Shown here piece after piece: positions 54,885-63,281 of a DNA stretch of 64,000 nt; the first letter of the stretch is position 1; every line of letters begins with the position of its first letter. The notes below the pieces were generated by a model, which saw nothing but the letters and a program-made list of their open reading frames with translations, was not told where the DNA came from and made no database searches. A program made the position numbers and the translations under genes. Origin of the DNA: CAG-791 sp000431495. GTDB taxonomy: Bacteria; Bacillota; Clostridia; Lachnospirales; Lachnospiraceae. The stretch is from assembly GCA_052117605.1 (NCBI GenBank), contig JBQKIT010000001.1. One strand, written 5' to 3'.

Positions 54885-55688
54885 ATGGCAATTCAGACGA
54901 TCGGATTTATCGGACTTGGAAACATGGCAAAGGCCATCATCGGCGGAATTCTGAAGAATGAGCTGGTGAAGCCGGAGAATATCATAGGCTCTTCGGCAAC
55001 ACAGGAGACGATGCAGGCGGCTGCAGACCGGTTTGGAATCTGCACGGAGCGCTCGAACAAGGAGGTTGCCCGCAAGGCGGATCTCCTGGTGCTTGCGGTA
55101 AAGCCGGGCATTCTCCCGGTTGTGATTGAAGAAATCCGGGATGTTGTGGATGACAGAAAGCTGGTTTTGTCCGTAGCTGCAGGCAAGACGACGAAATGGC
55201 TGTCCGCACAGTTTGAGCATCCGGTCAAGATCATCCGCTGCATGCCGAATACACCCGCCCTGGTGCAGGAGGGCTGCTCTGCCGTGTGCCGGAACTCTGC
55301 AGTATCGGAAGAAGAGCTGAAAGAAGTCCTTCAGATTGTCTCCAGCTTCGGACTTGCCGAGGTTGTAAACGAAAGCCTGATGGATACTGTAGGAGCAGTC
55401 AGCGGCGCATCTCCTGCGTATGCCTTTATGTTCATGGAGGCGTTGGCAGATGCCGGTGTTAAGGGCGGCATGCCGCGCAAACAGGCTTACCGCTTTGCGG
55501 CGCAGACTCTTCTTGGAAGTGCGAAGCTTCTTCTGGAAACCGGGAAGCATCCGGGCGAGCTGAAGGATATGGTCTGCTCACCGGGCGGAACGACCATCGA
55601 AGGACTGGAGGCCCTGGAAAAGGACGGCTTCCGGGCAGCCGTGATGGATGCAATTGACGCCTGCATACAGAAATCGAAAATGCTATAA
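54885..55688 (+). CDS. proC: Pyrroline-5-carboxylate reductase
   Basis: Last step of proline synthesis. 267 residues: the NAD(P)-binding start IGFIGLGNMAKAIIGG, VLAVKPGILPVVIEEI, RCMPNTPALVQEG, and the conserved C-terminal VSGASPAYAFMFMEALADAG and CSPGGTTIEGLEALEK. Length and motifs are those of ProC. AAAGGAAGGC precedes the ATG. 72 bp separate it from the SPFH gene. Confidence 0.96.
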   Translation: MAIQTIGFIGLGNMAKAIIGGILKNELVKPENIIGSSATQETMQAAADRFGICTERSNKEVARKADLLVLAVKPGILPVVIEEIRDVVDDRKLVLSVAAGKTTKWLSAQFEHPVKIIRCMPNTPALVQEGCSAVCRNSAVSEEELKEVLQIVSSFGLAEVVNESLMDTVGAVSGASPAYAFMFMEALADAGVKGGMPRKQAYRFAAQTLLGSAKLLLETGKHPGELKDMVCSPGGTTIEGLEALEKDGFRAAVMDAIDACIQKSKML

Positions 55689-55760
55689 TCACAACGGAAT
55701 ATTTTTACAAAGAGAGTTCCAAGCTGGACCGGCCGCGGACTGCGGCAGAAGGAGGACGTT

Positions 55761-56804
55761 ATGCCCGTATTTCTTGTTATTCTGATTATTATCGCTGTCA
55801 TTCTGATCTGTGTAAATATTCGCATTGTCCCGCAGGGCTATGTGTTTGTCATTGAACACCTTGGACGCTACAAGACCTCGTGGCAGGCTGGCCTCCATGT
55901 GAAGGTGCCGTTTCTGGAGCGCGTGGCGGAGACCATCAGCCTGAAGGAGCAGGTGCTGGATTTCCCTCCGCAGCCGGTAATCACGAAGGATAACGTCACC
56001 ATGCAGATCGACTCCGTTGTTTTCATGAAGGTGTTTGATCCGAGTCTTTATACCTACGGTGTGGAGAATCCGATTGCGGGTCTTCAGAATCTTTCTGCAA
56101 CGACCCTCCGCAATATCATCGGTGACATGGAGCTCGACCAGACGCTGACCAGCCGCGAGACCATCAACGGCAAGATGCAGGCCATTCTGGATGAAGCAAC
56201 CGATCAGTGGGGCATCAAGGTGACCCGTGTGGAAATCAAGAACATTCAACCGCCGAAGGAAATCGAGGAGGTCATGACCAAGCAGATGCGTGCAGAGCGT
56301 GAGCGCCGTCAGACCGTTCTTGAGGCACAGGCACATCAGGAAGCCGTTGTTTCCCGCGCAGAGGGTGACAAGAAGGCCAAGATTCTTGCTGCAGAGGCAG
56401 AGCGTGACGCACAGATCGCACTGGCAGAAGGTAAGGCGAAGTCCATTGAGCTCGTATATCAGGCAGAGGCAGAAGGCCTGGAGGCACTGAAGAATGCGAA
56501 TGTATCGGAGTCGGTTCTTCGTCTGAAGGGAATCGAAGCCCTGAAGGATGTTTCCGATGGCCGTGCCACCAAGATTTATATGCCTTCCGACATCGCAGGA
56601 ATGGTTTCCTCGCTTGGACTGGCCGGAGAGGCTCTTGGAATCGGAGATGCTCTGAAGATTGACAAGAGCGCGAAGAAGAAGCCGGTTCCTGCAGCAGATC
56701 CCTGCATCAAGCCGCAGACAAGCGAGGGCGGCCGTGAGGCAGCGGCAGCTACGCAGGCAATCAATGCGGATGTCGAGGGACAGGGACAGCAGGAAGAGGA
56801 CTGA
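55761..56804 (+). CDS. SPFH/Band 7 membrane protein (QmcA/HflK-like)
   Basis: A 347-residue stomatin/prohibitin-type scaffold. One N-terminal membrane helix (about 2-20), an SPFH domain (about 20-190; VPQGYVFVIEHLGRYKTSWQAGLHVKVPF), then a long helical coiled coil rich in Ala, Glu and Arg (EVMTKQMRAERERRQTVLEAQA; QAEAEGLEALKNA) and a flexible acidic tail. Such proteins form membrane microdomain rings or regulate proteases. The usual NfeD partner is not next to it. AAGGAGGA precedes the ATG. Confidence 0.93.
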   Translation: MPVFLVILIIIAVILICVNIRIVPQGYVFVIEHLGRYKTSWQAGLHVKVPFLERVAETISLKEQVLDFPPQPVITKDNVTMQIDSVVFMKVFDPSLYTYGVENPIAGLQNLSATTLRNIIGDMELDQTLTSRETINGKMQAILDEATDQWGIKVTRVEIKNIQPPKEIEEVMTKQMRAERERRQTVLEAQAHQEAVVSRAEGDKKAKILAAEAERDAQIALAEGKAKSIELVYQAEAEGLEALKNANVSESVLRLKGIEALKDVSDGRATKIYMPSDIAGMVSSLGLAGEALGIGDALKIDKSAKKKPVPAADPCIKPQTSEGGREAAAATQAINADVEGQGQQEED

Positions 56805-56830
56805 GTCCATTTGCGGAAGGGAAGAAATGA

Positions 56831-57832
56831 ATGAACGAGAATTTTAAAGGAAGAGATTTCTTAAAGCTCCTGGACTATTCCGGACAGGAGATCGCAAGGC
56901 TGACGGACCTTGCCGCTTACTTCAAAGAGAAGAAGCAAAAGGGCGAGGCAGTGGACCGGCTTCGCGGCAGAAACATTGCATTGATTTTCGAAAAGACAAG
57001 TACGAGAACACGCTGTGCATTTGAGGTTGCCGCGCATGATCTTGGCATGGGAACCACCTATCTGGATCCGTCCGGCTCCCAGATCGGCAAGAAGGAATCC
57101 ATTGCGGATACGGCCAGAGTTCTCTCCGGCATGTTCGACGGAATTGAGTATCGCGGATTCGGCCAGAATGTCGTCGAAGAGCTTGCAAAATATTCAAAGG
57201 TTCCTGTCTGGAACGGACTTACCAATGAATTTCACCCGACGCAGATGCTTGCGGATCTGCTGACAATCCGGGAGCATTTCGGAAGAGTGCAGGGAATCCG
57301 CCTGTCGTATTTCGGCGATGCAAGATACAACACCGGGAACTCTCTGATGGTACTGGGAGCCAAGGTGGGCATGCATGTTACACTTTGCTCCAACCCGAAA
57401 TATTTTCCGGATCCGGAGCTTGTAAGGACCTGTGAGGAGTTCGCAAAGGAAAGCGGAGGAAGCATTACGCTGACAGATGATGCGAAGAAGGCGGCGGAAG
57501 GTGCGGATGTTTTCTATACGGATGTCTGGGTCTCGATGGGAGAGCCGGATGAGGTGTGGGAAGAGCGAATCCGCGATCTGACACCATACCGGATCACATC
57601 GGAGCTGATGGAGCACGGAAGTGCAGACTGTGTCTTCATGCACTGCCTGCCAGCCTTTCATGACAGGAAGACCGGAATCGGCGAGAAGATTTATGAGAAG
57701 TACGGTCTGACCGAAATGGAGGTTACGGACGAGGTATTTGAATCCGGGCGCTCTGTCGTATTCCAGGAAGCGGAGAACCGGATGCATACCATCAAAGCGG
57801 TCATGGCTGCAACGCTTGGATATGAAGAGTAA
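56831..57832 (+). CDS. argF: Ornithine carbamoyltransferase
   Basis: Joins ornithine and carbamoyl phosphate to make citrulline; anabolic (ArgF) or catabolic (ArcB) cannot be told from sequence alone. 333 residues: carbamoyl-phosphate site FEKTSTRTRCAFE (about 52-64), YRGFGQNVVEEL, NEFHPTQMLADL, ornithine-site SMGEPDEVWEERI and HCLPAFHD near the C-terminus. There are no arginine-deiminase genes nearby. AAGGGAAGAA is upstream of the ATG. Confidence 0.94.
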   Translation: MNENFKGRDFLKLLDYSGQEIARLTDLAAYFKEKKQKGEAVDRLRGRNIALIFEKTSTRTRCAFEVAAHDLGMGTTYLDPSGSQIGKKESIADTARVLSGMFDGIEYRGFGQNVVEELAKYSKVPVWNGLTNEFHPTQMLADLLTIREHFGRVQGIRLSYFGDARYNTGNSLMVLGAKVGMHVTLCSNPKYFPDPELVRTCEEFAKESGGSITLTDDAKKAAEGADVFYTDVWVSMGEPDEVWEERIRDLTPYRITSELMEHGSADCVFMHCLPAFHDRKTGIGEKIYEKYGLTEMEVTDEVFESGRSVVFQEAENRMHTIKAVMAATLGYEE

Positions 57833-57859
57833 CGCCGTGCATAACAGGAATGATCAGGC

Positions 57860-58885
57860 ATGAAGCAGAATACAAAGGAACAGGTGCTCAAGGCACTGTC
57901 GGAGGCAGAAGAATTTCTTTCCGGGCAGGAGCTGAGCAACCTTCTTGGAGTCTCCCGCACAGCGGTGTGGAAGGCAATCGGCAAACTGAAGGAAGAAGGC
58001 TATGAGATTGAGGCGGTGACCAACAAGGGCTACCGCCTTGCTCATGATCAGGAGACGGACATTCTGAACCGGACGGAAATTGAAAAGCGGCTCACAACAA
58101 TCTGGGCGGGACATCCTGTTTTCTGTAAGAAAGAGACCGGCTCCACGAATGATGACATCATGAAGCTTGCGGATGAAGGTGCCGCGCAGGGAACGCTGGT
58201 GGTGGCGGACCATCAGACGGCTGGAAAGGGAAGACGGGGACGTACCTGGATTTCTCCGGAGGGAGAGAATGTCTACATGAGCATCCTCCTTCGTCCCCGC
58301 ATTCCGGTCTCGGAGGCTCCGATGATGACGCTGATCATGGCACTTGCTGCCTATGAGGCGATGCAGGACCTTGACCTTCCGAAGAATCTTCGCTTTGGGA
58401 TCAAGTGGCCGAATGATCTGGTTGTTTCCGTGAATGGCGGCCCGTATAAGAAATTCGTGGGAATCCTCACCGAGATGAGGCTGGAGGATGCGGAGATCAA
58501 GGATGTTACGATCGGCATCGGTCTGAATCTGAATCAGGAAGCGGTGAGTGAAGAGATTGCGGAAACGGCCACTACGCTGTACCTGGCAGCAGGAGAGAAG
58601 GTCAGCCGCGCTGCCGCAGCGGCATGCTGCTGGAATCATTTCGAGCCGGACTATGAAGAATACCTGGAGGCCGGCTCTCTGAAGCCGCTTCTTGCGCGCT
58701 ACAGCAGCGCACTTGTGAACATCGGACGCAAGGTACGGATTCTGGATCCGAAGGGCGAGTATACCGGAACCGCAAAAGCAGTAACCGAGGGCGGGGAGCT
58801 TGTGGTGACGCCGGATGACGGCGGAGAAGACCGGTGCATCGGGACCGGTGAAATTTCTGTCCGCGGCGTGATGGGATATGTATGA
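57860..58885 (+). CDS. birA: Biotin-[acetyl-CoA-carboxylase] ligase / BirA repressor
   Basis: 341 residues: an N-terminal winged helix-turn-helix (about 8-65; FLSGQELSNLLGVSRTAVWKAI) and the biotin-protein-ligase domain (about 85-320) with TGSTNDDIM, TAGKGRRGRTWISPEGENVYMS, IKWPNDLV and GIGLNLNQE. With the HTH present it can both attach biotin and repress transcription, as in bifunctional BirA. It starts 27 bp after argF. Confidence 0.95.
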   Translation: MKQNTKEQVLKALSEAEEFLSGQELSNLLGVSRTAVWKAIGKLKEEGYEIEAVTNKGYRLAHDQETDILNRTEIEKRLTTIWAGHPVFCKKETGSTNDDIMKLADEGAAQGTLVVADHQTAGKGRRGRTWISPEGENVYMSILLRPRIPVSEAPMMTLIMALAAYEAMQDLDLPKNLRFGIKWPNDLVVSVNGGPYKKFVGILTEMRLEDAEIKDVTIGIGLNLNQEAVSEEIAETATTLYLAAGEKVSRAAAAACCWNHFEPDYEEYLEAGSLKPLLARYSSALVNIGRKVRILDPKGEYTGTAKAVTEGGELVVTPDDGGEDRCIGTGEISVRGVMGYV

Positions 58886-58905
58886 GAATATGACAGGAGA
58901 GAATT

Positions 58906-59277
58906 TTGGAACAGGAAGAAAAATACCGCATTGTTCTGTGCGGCTCCAATGCATACGATAAGAAATATTATTTTAACCCGCAGTTTGAAAAGCTTCCCGA
59001 GAATGTTCGGGAGGAGCTGCAGATTATGTGCGTACTGTTCACGGAGGAGGTCGGAGGTATTTTTACCATCGGCTTTACTCCGAACGGGAACGTTGTGATG
59101 GATACGCGGGCAGAGGAGGGAGATCTTCTCTATGATGAAATCGGAAGCGCACTTCTGATCAAAAAGCTCCGGCGTGAGAAGCAGGAGGTTTTCCAGTCTC
59201 TGGAAATCTATTACAGGGTGACCTTCCTGCATCAGAATCCTGCGGATCTTCTGGATGATTACGATGACGAAATGTAA
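58906..59277 (+). CDS. Small conserved protein, DUF6145-like
   Basis: A 123-residue soluble protein I place in the DUF6145 family by general look (YRIVLCGSNAYDKKYYFNPQFEKLPE; EEGDLLYDEIGSALLIKKL). It has no signal peptide or membrane helix; function is unknown. Start is TTG at 58906 with GGAGAG upstream. It lies between birA and dusB, each gap about 20 bp, so all are likely one transcript. Confidence 0.75.
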   Translation: MEQEEKYRIVLCGSNAYDKKYYFNPQFEKLPENVREELQIMCVLFTEEVGGIFTIGFTPNGNVVMDTRAEEGDLLYDEIGSALLIKKLRREKQEVFQSLEIYYRVTFLHQNPADLLDDYDDEM

Positions 59278-59296
59278 CAGGAAGGATGGAATTTCG

Positions 59297-60265
59297 ATGG
59301 AATGGAAAATCCGGGATGTGGTGATTCCGAATCAGACCGTGCTCGGGCCGATGGCGGGAGTGACGGATCTTCCCTTCCGGCTTCTGTGCAGGGAGCAGGG
59401 AGCGGGGCTGGTTGTCATGGAGATGATCAGTGCCAAGGCAATTACGTTTCACAATTATAAAACAGCGGAGCTGATGAAATCGGACCCGAAGGAGCGGCCG
59501 GTTTCCCTGCAGCTCTTCGGACACGAGCCGGAGGTCATGGCGGCGGCCGCCGAGATGATCGAGGAGCAGCCGTTTGATATTCTGGACATTAACATGGGGT
59601 GCCCGGTTCCGAAGATTGTCAACAATCAGGAGGGCTCTGCACTCATGAAGGACCCGGTCCTGATCGAGAAGCTTGTGGACGCCTGCGTGAAGCATACGTC
59701 GAGACCTGTGACGGTAAAGCTTCGAACCGGCTATGATCATGCACACCAGAATGTGGTGGACTGTGCAAAGGCTGCGGAGGCAGGCGGAGCCTCCATGATT
59801 GCAGTACATGGCAGAACCCGTCCGCAGATGTATGCGGGAGAGGCAGACTGGAGTAAGATTGCAGAGGTTGTGCAGGCAGTATCGGTCCCCGTTGTCGGGA
59901 ACGGAGATGTAACAGACGGACCGTCCGCGAAGAGAATGCTCGAGGAAACCGGGTGTACGGCGGTCATGATCGGACGCGCTTCAGAAGGGAATCCGTGGAT
60001 TTTCCGCGAGGTGGCTCACTACCTGGAAACCGGTGAGGAAATGGAACGCCCGGGACACCGCGAGGTGATCCAGATGATTCTCCGGCACGCCGCGCTGATG
60101 AGGGAAATCAAGGGAGAACGCATCGGAATTCAGGAAATGCGCCACCACGCAGCCTGGTACCTTCAGGGCTTCCCGGGAGCGGCGAAGCTCCGGGTAAAAA
60201 TCAATACCATGGCAACCTTTGCGGAGCTTGAGGATATGCTCCGGAAGGAATTCCCGTACGTCTGA
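59297..60265 (+). CDS. dusB: tRNA-dihydrouridine synthase
   Basis: A flavoenzyme that reduces uridines in tRNA. About 322 residues from the ATG at 59297, which follows AGGAAGGA; the frame is open to 59255 but overlaps the previous gene. Marks: GPMAGVTDLPFRLLC, VSLQLFGHEPEVMAAAA, INMGCPVPKIVNNQEGSAL with the catalytic-type cysteine, VTVKLRTGYD, AVHGRTRPQMYAG and IGRASEGNPWIF. All FMN- and RNA-site blocks are kept. Confidence 0.95.
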   Translation: MEWKIRDVVIPNQTVLGPMAGVTDLPFRLLCREQGAGLVVMEMISAKAITFHNYKTAELMKSDPKERPVSLQLFGHEPEVMAAAAEMIEEQPFDILDINMGCPVPKIVNNQEGSALMKDPVLIEKLVDACVKHTSRPVTVKLRTGYDHAHQNVVDCAKAAEAGGASMIAVHGRTRPQMYAGEADWSKIAEVVQAVSVPVVGNGDVTDGPSAKRMLEETGCTAVMIGRASEGNPWIFREVAHYLETGEEMERPGHREVIQMILRHAALMREIKGERIGIQEMRHHAAWYLQGFPGAAKLRVKINTMATFAELEDMLRKEFPYV

Positions 60266-60284
60266 AACAGAAATTCTGACACGT

Positions 60285-60313
60285 TTGACAGTGGGCGGGA
60301 ATCTGGGTATAAT
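60285..60313 (+). promoter_or_regulatory. Perfect consensus sigma-A promoter upstream of greA
   Basis: TTGACA (60285-60290), 17-bp spacer, TATAAT (60308-60313). Both hexamers match consensus exactly. A second TATAAT is at 60323-60328. Confidence 0.88.
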
Positions 60314-60384
60314 GCAGTGCGTTATAATCTGCAGAGGCCTGTGATATATGGAAATCTGCAGAAATGTGCAGGTACTTCATCCTG

Positions 60385-60418
60385 CCGCGGAGGGAATCCT
60401 TTGCGGCCGGTCTTTTTT
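60385..60418 (+). terminator. Intrinsic terminator inside the greA leader
   Basis: A 9-bp stem (60385-60393 with 60398-60406, two G-U pairs) with loop GAAT, then CCGGTC and TTTTTT at 60412-60417. It lies between the promoter and the greA ATG at 60459, so transcripts may stop in the leader. Confidence 0.65.
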
Positions 60419-60458
60419 GTACCTGTTTCGCATTTTCCGGGGAAGGAACAACAAAGAC

Positions 60459-60944
60459 ATGGAAGAAAAGAAGAATATTTTAACGTATGCGGGTCTTAAG
60501 AAGTATGAGGATGAGCTTCACAGCCTGAAGGTGGAGCGGAGACAGGAAGTTGCTCAGAAGATTAAGGAAGCAATGGAGCAGGGAGACCTGTCCGAGAACG
60601 CCGAATACGATGCAGCCAAGGATGAGCAGCGCGATATTGAGGCAAGAATCGAAGAGCTTGAGAAGATTCTGAAGAATGTGGAAGTGATTACCGGCGAGGA
60701 TGTTGCACTGGACCGGATCAGCGTAGGCTGCAGGGTGAAGATTCATGATATTGAATTCGATGAGGACCTTGATTACAGCATTGTCGGATCAACAGAGGCC
60801 AACAGCCTGGAAAACAAGATTTCCAACGAGTCTCCGGTCGGAAAGGCCCTGATGGGAGCAAAGGTCGGCGATGTCGTGAAGGTTGATACGATGGCGGGAT
60901 CACTGTCCTATAAGATTCTCTCCATCGCTCCGAGCGAAGACTGA
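60459..60944 (+). CDS. greA: Transcription elongation factor GreA
   Basis: Rescues backtracked RNA polymerase by stimulating transcript cleavage. About 161 residues from the ATG at 60459, which follows GGGGAAGGA. The N-terminal coiled coil has LTYAGLKKYEDELHSLK and, at its tip, GDLSENAEYDAAKDEQ with the catalytic acidic residues. The C-terminal FKBP-like domain ends SPVGKALMGAKVGDVVKV. The open frame reaches 60348, but the leader has a terminator hairpin there and the family starts at MEEKKNILT. Confidence 0.96.
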   Translation: MEEKKNILTYAGLKKYEDELHSLKVERRQEVAQKIKEAMEQGDLSENAEYDAAKDEQRDIEARIEELEKILKNVEVITGEDVALDRISVGCRVKIHDIEFDEDLDYSIVGSTEANSLENKISNESPVGKALMGAKVGDVVKVDTMAGSLSYKILSIAPSED

Positions 60945-61008
60945 TTCGCCGACTTTTTCAGGTAAGAGCAACTGCAGCACAGGTGCGGACGCACCGGCTG
61001 CCGCATTC

Positions 61009-61035
61009 GGCAAAACCGCCTTGGCGGATTTTGCC
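61009..61035 (+). promoter_or_regulatory. Long hairpin in the greA-lysS intergenic region
   Basis: GGCAAAACCGCC (61009-61020) pairs with GGCGG-A-TTTTGCC (61023-61035), a 12-bp stem with a bulged A and a 2-base loop, ending 17 bp before lysS. No T-run follows. A smaller stem (GGTGC/GCACC) lies just upstream. It may be an RNA-stability or translation-control element. Confidence 0.35.
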
Positions 61036-61051
61036 TCAGTGAGGTATAGAT

Positions 61052-62587
61052 ATGGCACAGAATCAGAACAACCAGAGTGCGCCCCAGCAGGACATCAGTC
61101 AGCTGGAAAAGGTAAGAAGAGAAAAGCTGGCACAGCTGCAGGCAGAAGGAAAGGATCCTTTTCAGATTACGAAATATGACCAGACACACCATACGAAGGA
61201 GATCCTGGATCATTTCGATGAGTTTGCAGGTGAGCTGGATGAGGAAGGAAATTATGTGAAGGAGCCCACGGAGGTTTCCATCGCAGGCCGCATGCTGTTC
61301 AAGCGCGTAATGGGAAAGGCATCCTTTGCCAATCTTCAGGATCGCGACGGCAGAATCCAGATTTATGTCTCCCGCAATGACCTGGGAGATGACGCCTATG
61401 CGGCGTTCAAGCGCCTGGACATCGGTGACATCATCGGCGTCAAGGGCTTCCCGTTCCGCACAAAGACCGGAGAGATTTCTGTTCACGCGAAGGAGCTTGT
61501 TCTTCTTTCCAAATCTCTGGAGCCGCTTCCGGAGAAGTTCCACGGACTGCAGGATACCGATATCCGTTATCGCCAGAGATATGTGGATCTCATCATGAAT
61601 GAGGATGTCCGCGAGACCTTCAAGAAGAGATCTGCGATCATTAAGGAAATCCGTCGTTTCCTTGACGGCCGCGATTTCATGGAGGTGGAAACTCCGATGC
61701 TCGTTTCCAATGCGGGCGGCGCAGCAGCAAGACCGTTTGTGACCCATTACAACGCACTGGATGAGGATGTAAAGCTTCGCATTTCCCTGGAGCTGTACCT
61801 GAAGAGACTGATTGTCGGCGGTCTGGAGCGCGTTTATGAGATCGGCCGTGTGTTCCGCAACGAGGGCGTGGATACCCGTCACAATCCGGAGTTCACTCTG
61901 ATGGAGCTGTATCAGGCATATACCGATTACAACGGCATGATGGAGCTGACAGAGTCCATGTTCCGTTATCTGGCAGAGAAGGTCTGCGGCTCTACGACCA
62001 TTGTGTACGGAGACAAGGAAATTGACCTCGGAAAGCCGTTCCGCAGACTTACCATGGTGGAAGCCATCAAGGAAGAAACCGGAATTGACTTTGATCAGGT
62101 GCAGACGGACGAGGAAGCGAAGAAGCTGGCAGTTGAGCGTCATATTGAGTTCGAGGAGCGCCACAAGAAGGGTGACATTGTAAATCTTTTCTTCGATGAG
62201 TACTGCGAAGATAAGATGATTCAGCCGACCTTTATCATGGATCATCCGATTGAGATCAGCCCGCTGACGAAGAAGAAGCCCTCGGATCCTTCCAAGGTAG
62301 AGCGCTTCGAGCTGTACATCAACGGCTGGGAGATGTGCAACGCGTATTCCGAGCTGAACGATCCCATCGATCAGAGAGAGCGTTTTGCCGCACAGGATGC
62401 ACTTGCGGCAGCAGGCGATGAGGAAGCAAACCACACGGATGAAGATTTCCTGCATGCAATCGAGATCGGCCTGCCTCCGACCGGAGGCATCGGCTACGGC
62501 ATCGACCGTCTGGTAATGCTGCTGACGAATTCCGCAGCCATCCGCGATGTTCTGCTGTTCCCGACAATGAAAACAGTCGGCAAGTAA
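61052..62587 (+). CDS. lysS: Lysyl-tRNA synthetase (class II)
   Basis: Charges tRNA-Lys. 511 residues: an extra hydrophilic start (about 15 residues rich in Gln/Asn), an OB anticodon-binding domain (about 70-165; VSIAGRMLFKRVMGKASFANLQD) and the class II core with motif 2 RVYEIGRVFRNEG, HNPEFTLMELYQAY, and motif 3 GIGYGIDRLVMLLT near the C-terminus. GAGG precedes the ATG. It is the last housekeeping gene; repeats and mobile-element-like genes start right after its stop. Confidence 0.97.
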   Translation: MAQNQNNQSAPQQDISQLEKVRREKLAQLQAEGKDPFQITKYDQTHHTKEILDHFDEFAGELDEEGNYVKEPTEVSIAGRMLFKRVMGKASFANLQDRDGRIQIYVSRNDLGDDAYAAFKRLDIGDIIGVKGFPFRTKTGEISVHAKELVLLSKSLEPLPEKFHGLQDTDIRYRQRYVDLIMNEDVRETFKKRSAIIKEIRRFLDGRDFMEVETPMLVSNAGGAAARPFVTHYNALDEDVKLRISLELYLKRLIVGGLERVYEIGRVFRNEGVDTRHNPEFTLMELYQAYTDYNGMMELTESMFRYLAEKVCGSTTIVYGDKEIDLGKPFRRLTMVEAIKEETGIDFDQVQTDEEAKKLAVERHIEFEERHKKGDIVNLFFDEYCEDKMIQPTFIMDHPIEISPLTKKKPSDPSKVERFELYINGWEMCNAYSELNDPIDQRERFAAQDALAAAGDEEANHTDEDFLHAIEIGLPPTGGIGYGIDRLVMLLTNSAAIRDVLLFPTMKTVGK

Positions 62588-62626
62588 ATCCCCATTTTAT
62601 GCGGGTTTGCGGCCTTGATTTTGGCT

Positions 62627-62927
62627 TACTACATCACTACTACATCAATTTGGCGATTTCAGGCAGGTTAATCTAAGTCAAAATACATCATTGACAAAAC
62701 GCGAATTATATCACCCTGTATTGGTTCAGTATGAACTGATACAGGGTGTTTTTATTTATATTGCATCGGCCGGCAAGGCCGATAAACACTGAGGCTTTTT
62801 GAGTGTGCAGGGAAAAGTGAAGCAGCATATGAATTTTACTTCCGAGGATTCGTATATTTCGCAAAAGGTATCACAGTCTTTCGAGATCCTTTAAATACAG
62901 GTGTTTTGAGCGGGTCATACTACATCA
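62627..62927 (+). repeat. Direct repeats TACTACATCA (arm-site-like)
   Basis: Exact copies at 62627-62636, 62638-62647 (11 bp apart, one helical turn) and 62918-62927, plus a shorter ATACATCA at 62683-62690. This spacing suits binding by a recombinase or excisionase. Confidence 0.7.
62712..62752 (+). terminator. Strong intrinsic terminator downstream of lysS
   Basis: Perfect 10-bp stem CACCCTGTAT/ATACAGGGTG (62712-62721 with 62739-62748), with a smaller inner stem, followed by TTTTTATTTAT. Confidence 0.85.
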
Positions 62928-62956
62928 GCATTCGTATACTGTACATTTATCGTATA
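62850..62956 (+). repeat. TCGTATA iterons upstream of the Xis-like genes
   Basis: Copies at 62850-62856, 62932-62938 and 62950-62956; the last two are 18 bp apart. The first two share the longer ATTCGTATA. They lie just upstream of the tandem DNA-binding genes and may be operator sites. Confidence 0.5.
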
Positions 62957-63017
62957 GTGAGGCATTAATATTGATGTTCAAGTGGTATACGGATATCTGA
63001 AGGGAGGCACTGAATCA

Positions 63018-63281
63018 ATGACACAGGAAAGTGCATATTACGACATCATCAGAAGAAGTGAAATCAAAGAGGAGAACAGGAAGCTGCGGCGGCTGTTTCT
63101 TCGTTATAAGGAAGCAGAGATCGTTTACAGCATCCAGCATAAGAAACTTCTGGAGCTTGCAGGGAAAGCAGGTGCCATCTATAGAATTGATGGGACAGTT
63201 CTGATCAACCGTGAGATATTTGAAGATTACCTGGAGCAGTTTCACGAGAAGAGCACGCTCCCCGGAATGGAGAAACAATGA
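63018..63281 (+). CDS. Xis-like / DUF6462-type DNA-binding protein
   Basis: An 87-residue protein from the ATG at 63018 (GGGAGG upstream). The core FLRYKEAEIVYSIQHKKLLELAGKAG... and the later INREIFEDYLEQF follow the pattern of small winged-helix excisionases of Tn916-type elements and the DUF6462 family: a RYKE start, an HTH and a final FEDYLE-type helix. Such proteins direct integrase toward excision or control the element's genes. Its TGA overlaps the ATG of the next gene, a shorter relative. The frame also begins at GTG 62982, but that start lacks a ribosome site. Confidence 0.75.
   Translation: MTQESAYYDIIRRSEIKEENRKLRRLFLRYKEAEIVYSIQHKKLLELAGKAGAIYRIDGTVLINREIFEDYLEQFHEKSTLPGMEKQ

Larger units (their letters stand above)
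62588..63017. other. Gene-free junction: candidate attachment end of a mobile element
   Basis: About 430 bases without a supported gene, AT-richer than lysS. It holds three exact TACTACATCA copies, three TCGTATA copies, an intrinsic terminator (62712-62752) and a small ATCGGCC/GGCCGAT hairpin (62765-62783). The layout fits the end of an integrated element next to the lysS 3' end; the core attachment site is not defined. Confidence 0.5.

Noticed and set aside
60908..62455. 515-codon minus-strand frame
   Set aside because: Antisense shadow of lysS and the greA end; all class II synthetase motifs are on the plus strand.
62691..62711. Possible promoter (TTGACA) downstream of lysS
   Set aside because: TTGACA at 62691 is not followed by a -10 hexamer at 16-18 bp; the bases there belong to the terminator stem.
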